Assembly: GCA_947447835.1 (NCBI GenBank)
Contig: CANFLP010000109.1
Span: 1-5,380, forward strand
Direction: 5' to 3'
Length of the DNA: 5,380 nt
Source: Bacteroidota bacterium
GTDB lineage: Bacteria > Bacteroidota > Bacteroidia > Chitinophagales > Chitinophagaceae
How positions within the stretch are numbered: the first letter of the stretch is position 1; every line of letters starts with the position of its first letter. Shown here piece after piece: positions 1 through 4,919 of this stretch. Under the pieces are notes generated by a model. The model was given only the letters and a program-made list of their open reading frames with translations. It ran no database searches and was not told the origin of the DNA. Position numbers and translations under genes: made by a program.

Positions 1-1238
1 CCTTTCACGTATACCTTTTGAATACTATTCACAAAACTATCTTGCACATGACTAATCTGCTTAAAACCAGTTCCTTCATTTAAATATATTTCAAAGGGTT
101 TGTTAGGCGTGCTAAACAAAGCCGCAATTTGTCCTTTGTCATTTATATGTAAACTATTAAAAACACCTAATTCATTGGTGATTGGTTTTACCTCCCCAGT
201 TATAGCATTAATTTGTAACACATTTTGTTTGCGATCATCTTCGGCTGTTGCAAGAATATTCTTGCCATCAACAGCCCACATGATATTATCAAAAGAAAGA
301 TCATGTTTTTTTGAAATAATTTTATCTGTTTTTGTATTTATATCAATGACACCCAATTGCTGAAGATCATACATGTCATATGCATCTTCAGAACTAGATC
401 TTAAAAAAGCGATTTTTGAATTGTCTGCATTAAAAATAGGGTGGTGATCAGCTCCTTTATAAAAAGTTAATTGTACAGGCTTAGCGTTTACCAATAAGGG
501 TTGTATAAAAATATCGGTATTTGAATTTTGATCAAAATCTACACTCACATTACTCGTATATGCAATCCATTTACCATCATTACTTATTTCTGCTTCAGTT
601 TCATTATTAATACCCTTTGTTAAAGTATCCAGCTTTTTAGATTTAACATCAAATAAATATAAATGCGTTTTTCTATTGTCTAAATACCCTTCATCGTCCG
701 CTTTAAAATGATAACGATCAATTTCATACGGATGTTTGATTTTAGTTTTTGCTGTATCTGCATAATTAGGGTCTTTGATTTCAAAAACTAATTTGCTTCC
801 ATCTTTCAACCAATGATAAGCTGCAAGCTCCCCTTTAATATGTGTAAGTTGAATAGGCTCTCCTCCTCGACGATCCATTAAAAACAATTGATCATCCTCT
901 TTATCTTCTTTTCCTGCTGCTAAATAAGAAATGTATTTTCCATCTGGACTCCAGTTGTAATTTGAAACCCCTTTTGTTTGCTCGCTTAATGAAACGGTTT
1001 CAGTTCCATCTTTCTTAATCATGTACAATTGAGAAATGTTCTTATCCTTTTGTTCATCTGCTTTTGAAACTGTATATAAAACCCAATCCCCCTCAGGTGA
1101 AATAATTGGGCTACTAAAAACGCTTATTTCATAAACTGAACTCGGATTCAATTTATGTACTGATGTCAAATTAGACTGAGCATTTACACAAAAAGAAAAT
1201 AGTAAACTGCCAATTAATGATAGGGTAATTACGCGCAT
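1..1238 (-). CDS. S9-family (prolyl oligopeptidase-like) serine peptidase, N-terminal part, cut by the left edge
   Basis: I translated this frame by hand from the ATG at 1238-1236. It stays open for 412 codons to the window edge. Residues 1-20 form a signal peptide ending ..FCVNAQ, so the protein is exported, probably to the periplasm. Repeated PD40/TolB-like beta-propeller blades follow: SPEGDWVLYT (47-56), NWSPDGKYISYL (95-106), WLKDGSKLVFE (143-153), ISNDGKWIAYTS (218-229), FNADNSKIAFL (269-279) and WAVDGKNILAT (321-331). The stretch DRYHFKADDEGYLDNRKTHL (174-193) is typical of S9 acylaminoacyl-peptidase/dipeptidyl-peptidase-like propellers. In this family the propeller gates an alpha/beta hydrolase domain with a Ser-Asp-His triad, which would lie left of position 1 and is not seen. 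The expected role is cleavage of oligopeptides. No Shine-Dalgarno is present, only an AT-rich leader. The family call is firm; the substrate is unknown, and activity cannot be judged without the catalytic half. Confidence 0.9.
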   Translation of the reverse strand, partial: MRVITLSLIGSLLFSFCVNAQSNLTSVHKLNPSSVYEISVFSSPIISPEGDWVLYTVSKADEQKDKNISQLYMIKKDGTETVSLSEQTKGVSNYNWSPDGKYISYLAAGKEDKEDDQLFLMDRRGGEPIQLTHIKGELAAYHWLKDGSKLVFEIKDPNYADTAKTKIKHPYEIDRYHFKADDEGYLDNRKTHLYLFDVKSKKLDTLTKGINNETEAEISNDGKWIAYTSNVSVDFDQNSNTDIFIQPLLVNAKPVQLTFYKGADHHPIFNADNSKIAFLRSSSEDAYDMYDLQQLGVIDINTKTDKIISKKHDLSFDNIMWAVDGKNILATAEDDRKQNVLQINAITGEVKPITNELGVFNSLHINDKGQIAALFSTPNKPFEIYLNEGTGFKQISHVQDSFVNSIQKVYVK

Positions 1239-1260
1239 ATAAATAATGAATTAATAATCT

Positions 1261-1268
1261 TAAATGTA
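1261..1268 (-). promoter_or_regulatory. Candidate -7 box for the S9 peptidase gene
   Basis: On the minus strand this reads TACATTTA, one mismatch from the Bacteroidota -7 consensus TAnnTTTG, and lies 22 nt upstream of the peptidase ATG. A TTTG that could serve as the -33 element lies 15 nt upstream, inside the T-rich tail of the neighbouring terminator, which is closer than usual. In AT-rich DNA such matches arise by chance, so this is tentative. The terminator just upstream does imply that the peptidase needs its own promoter here. Confidence 0.3.
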
Positions 1269-1280
1269 CGAACTTATTTA

Positions 1281-1321
1281 AAACAAAATAGGCGAACTCG
1301 TCATGACCAGTTCGCCTATTT
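1281..1321 (-). terminator. Rho-independent terminator of the DUF3570 operon
   Basis: A perfect 13-bp inverted repeat (AAATAGGCGAACT at 1286-1298 and its complement at 1309-1321) encloses a 10-nt loop. On the minus strand the stem is followed by TTTTGTTTT. It starts 18 bp beyond the DUF3570 stop codon. The plus-strand side lacks a T tract, so it ends leftward transcription only. The loop itself contains the 8-bp palindrome GTCATGAC (1300-1307). Confidence 0.85.
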
Positions 1322-1339
1322 GAAATTATCGATCAGTTA

Positions 1340-2683
1340 CTATTTAAACGTAAAGTGTAAAGAAATAACATTTGAGTTTAAATCGGTTGTTTGTACATAA
1401 TGACCATACCTCACTTCCAAAGAAGCCAAATAAGTGTCCTTGAATCCTCCTGGAGGCGCAGTTCTAACTCCAACCCCATAATAATTACTACTAAAAGCCG
1501 ATGAAGCATAGTTGCTAGTATAGTAAGTTTCTAATGGATTGCCCGCTGCGTCTACTTTATGTTGATACAATGGAGCAAAGTACTTTGTAGCAGTTTGTGT
1601 GTAATATCTATAAAATGGAGATATCGAGAAGAAGGGTGTGACCTTATATGGCACTTCGATACTTGCTGTATGAGAAGTTAGTCCCCAGTCGTCAGTATAA
1701 TATCTATAGTAGGATCTTACAATTATATTGTCTCCCACAAAATAGTTCAAACGTAGTCCGATAGGCAGTTTTGTTCTTGAATCTGGCTGCTTTTCATAAC
1801 GCTCCAAATGATTATTGAATATAACGCGGTGAAAAGGCAAACTTAAATAGCCATCTTGTTTAACCGCATCAAACAAAATAGACATCTGCACACTTTTATT
1901 AATTACTTGGCTATAAGATAATGAAGCAGTAAAAGTGTTTCTTGAGGCAGTTGGATAAGAAGCTGATTCAGAAGATTGTGTATTAGGACCATAAGAGTAT
2001 ACAACGCCTCTACTTGCATTAGTAGTAATTAAAAATTGATCATAAGGACTTACAACTCCATTAGTTCCTGTCTTGTACATTGTAGAATCATCTTTAGGAT
2101 AAATTAAAACCACCTGATCAAAATAAGCAGAAATTTTTGCTCCAAACTCACCACCTGTTTTATTCTTATATCCAACATGTCCATCCAAGGCAAAAGATTT
2201 GTAGTTATACTCATGAGAATAATAGGTTCCAATTCCTATTTCAGTTCCTTTATCTAAATTTTCCACTGTCCAATTTAAAGAAGGATAAACTCTATTACCA
2301 TTTGGATTAGATGCACCTGTTGCAGTAATATATTTTTGAGAAGCTGCTGTATGATGGTCTACTCCTAGTCCTGCTAAAATAGTATGTCTATTTCCTGTTT
2401 CTCCATATCCCACTAATTTCAACTCTAACATATTTGAAAAATCATTCAATTTTTCTGAACCTGGCAAGGTAATTGCATTCACCCCAAGTCCCAATAAAGA
2501 AGTGCCTCCACCTGTTACCGCAGAGTGCGAACCATTCTGGGAATAATAACTTGTAACCAAGTTAACTTCTTCTAATTTTAAAGGTTTAGATTGAAATATA
2601 TTTTCATATTGTTGAGAGACCTGCGAAAATCCATGCAAAAACAATAAATACAATCCTATCAGTGTAAGCGATAATTTTTTCAT
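1340..2683 (-). CDS. DUF3570 family outer-membrane beta-barrel protein
   Basis: This 447-residue protein begins with a signal peptide (about 1-20, ..LFLHGFSQ) and continues as alternating aromatic/polar strands ending in SLHFTFK, the terminal-aromatic pattern of an outer-membrane beta-barrel. Family landmarks are HSAVTGG (53-59), GLGVDHHTAAS (105-115), LPFHRVIF (282-289), RYYTDDWGLTSHT (327-339) and the aromatic YTQTATKYFAPLYQH (361-375). These match DUF3570, which is usually found beside DUF4266, an ApbE-type FMN transferase and a thioredoxin-like protein, exactly as here. The length is normal. It is the last gene of the operon, 25 bp after the DUF4266 gene and 18 bp before a strong terminator. 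The molecular function is unknown; a channel or surface partner for the small lipoprotein is inference. The ATG at 2683-2681 (MKKLSLTL) gives a clean signal peptide, so the start is secure. No canonical flavin-attachment motif was seen. Confidence 0.92.
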   Translation of the reverse strand: MKKLSLTLIGLYLLFLHGFSQVSQQYENIFQSKPLKLEEVNLVTSYYSQNGSHSAVTGGGTSLLGLGVNAITLPGSEKLNDFSNMLELKLVGYGETGNRHTILAGLGVDHHTAASQKYITATGASNPNGNRVYPSLNWTVENLDKGTEIGIGTYYSHEYNYKSFALDGHVGYKNKTGGEFGAKISAYFDQVVLIYPKDDSTMYKTGTNGVVSPYDQFLITTNASRGVVYSYGPNTQSSESASYPTASRNTFTASLSYSQVINKSVQMSILFDAVKQDGYLSLPFHRVIFNNHLERYEKQPDSRTKLPIGLRLNYFVGDNIIVRSYYRYYTDDWGLTSHTASIEVPYKVTPFFSISPFYRYYTQTATKYFAPLYQHKVDAAGNPLETYYTSNYASSAFSSNYYGVGVRTAPPGGFKDTYLASLEVRYGHYVQTTDLNSNVISLHFTFK

Positions 2684-2708
2684 TCAATACTTATAATAAT
2701 TAATCAAT

Positions 2709-2930
2709 TTAGTTACAACCACATCCTCCACCTGTTTTGCCTCCGTTAGCACCGGCTGCTCCCTCTTTATAGGACTGGAAATTCATTTCGTTTTTTTCAA
2801 CTCTTCTCGAAGACAAAGCCATCTCTGCATCATTTAATCTGTTTTTTTGATACTCTTTTACAGTTTCGCAAGAGCTTGCAAAAAGTAAAATAAATAGTAC
2901 AGAAAAGAGTGTTCTAGTTTTTGTGATCAT
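2709..2930 (-). CDS. DUF4266 small lipoprotein with Gly-rich C-terminal CGCN
   Basis: This protein has 73 residues. Residues 1-20 form a lipoprotein signal peptide with a relaxed lipobox (FASSC, lipidated Cys at 21), so the mature product is about 53 residues anchored to a membrane. The mature part starts CETVKEYQKNRLNDAEMAL, matching the DUF4266 pattern (V..Y....L.D..M), and ends in a glycine-rich tail GGKTGGGCGCN with Cys70 and Cys72. The tail is the family hallmark; its role is not known to me. It could bind metal, form a vicinal redox thiol pair, or be a site of modification. It sits 10 bp after apbE and 25 bp before the DUF3570 gene in the same operon, downstream of an exported WCGPC thioredoxin-like protein that could act on its thiols. 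No acidic surface-export signal is obvious right after the Cys. The family assignment is strong; the function is inference only. Confidence 0.9.
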   Translation of the reverse strand: MITKTRTLFSVLFILLFASSCETVKEYQKNRLNDAEMALSSRRVEKNEMNFQSYKEGAAGANGGKTGGGCGCN

Positions 2931-2940
2931 TTTTATTATA

Positions 2941-3876
2941 TTATTTAGTCAACAAAATATTTTTTGAGGCATATAAAGTATTGTTATCGTCAATAACAAT
3001 GGCCTCTATATCTTTAATTTGATTAATCATATGTAAACCCGCTTCAATACCCATAATCATTACTGGCGTAGCCATTGCATCTGCTACTTCTGCATTGGTA
3101 GAAACTATCGTTACACTTTTGATTCCTGTAACGGGCAAGCCAGTTTTTGGATTAATGGTGTGTGAATATTTCTGTCCGTCAATTACAATAAACTTTTCAT
3201 AGTTACCAGATGTAGCAACAGAGAGTCCACTTACATTCATATAAGAAAAAACACTCTCAGCCATTTCTGGATGCACTATACCAATTGTCCATTTCTCCCC
3301 ATTGGGCATTAAACCCCAGGTTGTTAAATCACCAGATGCATTAACCACACCGCTTTCTACACCTGCAGCCTGCATAACTAATTTTGCTTTTTCTGCAGCA
3401 TACCCTTTTCCAATTCCACCAAAGCCAATGCGCATTCCAATTTCTTTTAAAAAAACTGTGGAGGATGCTGTATCTATAATAATATTCTTGTAATTAATTA
3501 ATCGAACGCTTTGCTTAGCAATTTCATTCGATGGCAATGAAGTCATTGTTGTATCAAAATTCCATAATGATTTATCAACAGAACCATAACTAATATCAAA
3601 AGCACCTTGTGTAACCGATGAAATTCTCAAAGACCTTTCAATGAGCGCAATCACCTCTGCACTAACTTTTACAGGAGCAATGCCTGCATTCGCATTTATT
3701 AAATTCGTTTCACTATCAGTAGCAAAAGTGGTTAATAGTTTTTCAATGCGTTTTATTTCTTCAACACCTACATCAATTTTCTCGTTCGCCCATAACTCGT
3801 CTTCTGCCACCACTGTTATTTCAAAGTGATTGCCCATTAATTTCATTGCTCTTTTATATAGGGCTAATTCAGACAT
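2941..3876 (-). CDS. apbE: ApbE-family FAD:protein FMN transferase, no signal peptide
   Basis: This 311-residue protein has the ApbE signatures in order: MKLMGNHFEITV (11-22), GAFDISYG (91-98) with LWNFD (104-108), GGIGKGYAAEKA (153-164), NASGDL (179-184), SGNYEK (223-228), HTINPKTGLPV (239-249) and ADAMAT (265-270), whose Asp266 and Thr270 match the Mg-binding region. Family members use FAD and Mg2+ to attach FMN through a phosphodiester bond to Thr/Ser of exported redox proteins. The length is normal and no core motif is missing. The start is fixed: the ATG overlaps the upstream stop by one base (TAATG), and an in-frame TAA lies at 3888-3886. The protein therefore has no signal peptide or lipobox, unlike most ApbE proteins, which are periplasmic. 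It is the second gene of the operon and probably translationally coupled to the first. No flavinylation target is evident in the window. Confidence 0.93.
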   Translation of the reverse strand: MSELALYKRAMKLMGNHFEITVVAEDELWANEKIDVGVEEIKRIEKLLTTFATDSETNLINANAGIAPVKVSAEVIALIERSLRISSVTQGAFDISYGSVDKSLWNFDTTMTSLPSNEIAKQSVRLINYKNIIIDTASSTVFLKEIGMRIGFGGIGKGYAAEKAKLVMQAAGVESGVVNASGDLTTWGLMPNGEKWTIGIVHPEMAESVFSYMNVSGLSVATSGNYEKFIVIDGQKYSHTINPKTGLPVTGIKSVTIVSTNAEVADAMATPVMIMGIEAGLHMINQIKDIEAIVIDDNNTLYASKNILLTK

Positions 3877-4325
3877 TATTTTTGATTATCTTGAATAGTT
3901 TGTTGAAGATCATAAATAAAATCAGAGGGAGAAGAAGGAAACCCTTCCCAGCTTTTAATTTGCTTTCCATTTTCATCCAATAAAACTGTTAAAGGGAAAA
4001 CACCTTTGTTATTATATTTTTCAGCTATTTCGTCATTTATTTTTTGCTGAGTAACACTAAGCTGATTTTTTTTATATCTAGGAAAATCTGCGTTTAATAA
4101 TACCAATTTAGTATTCGCAAGCTGAATAAAATCTTGTAATACAAAAACTTCTTTATGCAATCTAATACATGGACCACACCAATCAGAACCAGAAAAATTT
4201 ACAAGAATATATTTGTGTTCTTTTTGCGCCCACTGTAAAGCGTCATTGTAATTGTGACCCCATTCTGGCTCAATACTTACAAAAGAACTCGTAATTATAA
4301 ACAATGCTGCAATTAGTAATCTCAT
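3876..4325 (-). CDS. Exported thioredoxin-fold protein (Thioredoxin_7-like, WCGPC)
   Basis: This protein has 149 residues and a short N-terminal signal peptide (about 1-17, MRLLIAALFIITSSFVS), so it should act in the periplasm; it has no lipobox. The active site NFSGSDWCGPCIRL has redox Cys50 and Cys53, and the cis-Pro is in GVFPLTVLLD (Pro111), followed by the usual beta-strand, DENGK turn and GF. The SGSDWC lead-in resembles Thioredoxin_7/DUF255-like thioredoxins rather than TlpA/ResA. It is the first gene of the operon, overlapping apbE by one base. The expected role is thiol-disulfide exchange. In this context the Cys-Gly-Cys tail of the DUF4266 lipoprotein is an attractive substrate, but that is inference. 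The start at 4325 gives a complete signal peptide and lies about 31 nt after the putative -7 box. Confidence 0.9.
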   Translation of the reverse strand: MRLLIAALFIITSSFVSIEPEWGHNYNDALQWAQKEHKYILVNFSGSDWCGPCIRLHKEVFVLQDFIQLANTKLVLLNADFPRYKKNQLSVTQQKINDEIAEKYNNKGVFPLTVLLDENGKQIKSWEGFPSSPSDFIYDLQQTIQDNQK

Positions 4326-4356
4326 AGCGTAAACAATTATATTGTGTGGAACCTTA

Positions 4357-4364
4357 CAAAGATC
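4357..4364 (-). promoter_or_regulatory. Candidate -7 promoter box for the four-gene operon
   Basis: The minus strand reads GATCTTTG, one mismatch from TAnnTTTG. It shares the 9-mer ATCTTTGTA with the stronger -7 box of the upstream RNA gene at 4707-4714. It would give a 5' leader of roughly 25-30 nt before the thioredoxin-like gene. No clear TTG -33 element is seen at the expected distance. TATAATTG at 4334-4341 is a weaker alternative, closer to the start codon. Confidence 0.4.
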
Positions 4365-4374
4365 GTTAAATTAA

Positions 4375-4402
4375 ATGTTTAAACATAAACATGAACTTGT
4401 TT
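4375..4402. promoter_or_regulatory. Two adjacent palindromes upstream of the operon promoter, possible operator
   Basis: ATGTTTAAACAT (4375-4386) is a perfect 12-bp palindrome. It is immediately followed by AAACATGAACTTGTTT (4387-4402), with 5-bp complementary arms AAACA/TGTTT around TGAACT. The pair lies 10-38 bp upstream of the candidate -7 box, where an activator or repressor could bind. AT-rich DNA yields such palindromes by chance, so this is only a candidate site. Confidence 0.25.
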
Positions 4403-4454
4403 TAACCTTTTTATATAGTAATTAAGCTATTATTAAGTTTTTATTAGATGTAAT

Positions 4455-4482
4455 AAAAAAGGGCAGTATAGAAATACCGCCC
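4455..4482 (-). terminator. Rho-independent terminator of the tRNA-like RNA unit
   Basis: GGGCAGTAT (4461-4469) and ATACCGCCC (4474-4482) form a 9-bp stem with a 4-nt loop, followed on the minus strand by TTTTTT. The 4465/4478 pair is G-U in minus-strand RNA but an A-C mismatch in plus-strand RNA, which independently supports leftward transcription. It separates the RNA unit from the operon downstream. Confidence 0.9.
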
Positions 4483-4515
4483 GAATTAACGATTGCCTGC
4501 TTATGATTGTTCCAG

Positions 4516-4586
4516 CTGTCATAGATGGGATCGAACCATCGTTGAGGGTTTTGCTGACCCCTGCCTCTCCACTCGGCCACATGACA
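4516..4586 (-). tRNA. tRNA-Cys(GCA)-like cloverleaf with abnormal features (possible tRNA mimic or pseudo-tRNA)
   Basis: All four arms can be drawn on the minus strand. The acceptor is TGTCATG/TATGACA (7 bp, last pair G-U). The D arm has stem GCC/GGC with loop GAGTGGAGA. The anticodon arm is GGGGT/ACCCT with loop CAGCAAA, giving anticodon GCA (Cys; plus-strand 4552-4554). The variable loop is CAAC. The T arm is GATGG/CCATC with loop TTCGATC. Total length is 71 nt including the discriminator. The GGCCGAGTGG D region and CAAAACC anticodon region resemble Bacteroidota tRNA-Cys. Oddities are A33 where U33 is nearly universal, U1-A72, discriminator G73 where CysRS normally needs U73, and no encoded CCA (CTGG follows). 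It lies inside a longer RNA with its own promoter and terminator. A tRNA finder would probably call it Cys; whether it is charged or decodes is doubtful. Confidence 0.7.
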
Positions 4587-4631
4587 ATATATTTTAGGTA
4601 AATTTTTCTTGCATAATTTTTATTTTGACTT

Positions 4632-4703
4632 TGTCCTCATCGATTTTACCACCGCGGAGTTAAGCTCTCTCGGTTGGCACCCATTCAAGGATTCTTGATG
4701 ACA
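4632..4703 (-). other. Structured 5' leader of the tRNA-like transcript
   Basis: On the minus strand three helices can be drawn. A closing helix pairs TGTC (4703-4700) with GACA (4635-4632) and ATC (4699-4697) with GAT (4641-4639), with GAG bulged. A hairpin TCAAG/CTTGA (4698-4685) with loop AATC overlaps the closing helix by two bases. A long arm runs from TGCC (4679-4676) and ACCG (4674-4671), through an internal loop and GAG/CTC, back to CGGT (4654-4651) and GGTA (4650-4647). The 4678/4648 pair is G-U on this strand only. The layout looks like a small multi-branch riboswitch-type domain, but I recognise no known class. It was folded by eye. Confidence 0.45.
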
Positions 4704-4706
4704 GTA

Positions 4707-4714
4707 CAAAGATA
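4707..4714 (-). promoter_or_regulatory. Perfect Bacteroidota -7 box of the tRNA-like RNA gene
   Basis: The minus strand reads TATCTTTG, an exact match to TAnnTTTG, followed 3-4 nt later by the point where the structured leader begins. No TTG -33 element stands out 17-23 nt upstream, where the DNA is almost pure A/T. Together with the terminator at 4455-4482 it frames an independent transcription unit. Confidence 0.65.
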
Positions 4715-4919
4715 GGATAATATTTTATATTGTCTACTATTTTTATAGACTTTTATTCATATTTTTTATAATTCTTTCTACTACTTGATTTTCAATATCT
4801 TACATATATATTAAATCTGTTAGTAATCAACTAAATAGATTAATTATACTAGCGAGCGTACAATAGCGTTATTATAATAAACTAGAATAATACTGGTTTT
4901 AATATTCTCAGCAATGCAA
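4715..4919. other. AT-rich intergenic region between divergent units
   Basis: About 200 bp separate the leftward RNA gene from the rightward DUF481-like gene. The DNA is very AT-rich, with no convincing open frame. I found no good TAnnTTTG box on the plus strand for the rightward gene. An imperfect AT-only inverted repeat lies around 4810-4846 (ATTAAATC..TTAG / CTAA..GATTAAT), which could easily be chance. This region must hold upstream elements for both divergent units. Confidence 0.5.

Larger units (their letters stand above)
4461..4703 (-). ncRNA. Noncoding transcript of about 240 nt: structured leader plus tRNA-like domain
   Basis: The boundaries come from a perfect -7 box (TATCTTTG at 4714-4707) and a strong terminator at 4482-4455. 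The start point, about 4703, is estimated and not measured. Between them lie a foldable leader (4703-4632), an AU-rich linker (about 4631-4587), a tRNA-Cys(GCA)-like cloverleaf (4586-4516) and a short tail. No substantial protein frame was found. Several helices contain G-U pairs on the minus strand that would be A-C mismatches on the plus strand, so the minus strand is the likely RNA. I do not recognise the whole as a known family: it lacks tmRNA, RNase P RNA, SRP RNA and 6S hallmarks as far as I can tell. It could be a regulatory tRNA mimic, or a decayed tRNA in an otherwise functional transcript. Confidence 0.6.

Noticed and set aside
100..363. Plus-strand open frame of 87 codons opposite the S9 peptidase gene
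   Set aside because: The opposite strand has a long, well-supported peptidase frame with propeller motifs. The plus-strand product has no recognisable domain and looks like an antisense shadow.
3302..3829. Two short plus-strand open frames opposite apbE
   Set aside because: They lie fully inside a motif-rich ApbE frame on the other strand and show no domain or leader of their own.
4632..4645. Hammerhead-like GATGAG core in the leader
   Set aside because: The required CUGAUGA and GAAA core with a cleavage-site GUC in the right helix order could not be assembled.
4647..4679. 5S rRNA-like wording (GGAGTTAAGCTC) on the plus strand
   Set aside because: The surrounding sequence does not form the two-armed 5S fold and is far too short. 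The strand-specific G-U pairs, promoter and terminator all favour a minus-strand RNA.
4461..4703. tmRNA or RNase P RNA
   Set aside because: There is no Ala-type acceptor, no tag ending in ALAA and no RNase P core sequence. The tRNA-like part is Cys-like.
4809..4846. Imperfect AT-only inverted repeat in the intergenic region
   Set aside because: It needs bulges and internal loops, consists almost only of A/T pairs and has no T tract. Chance is the simpler explanation.
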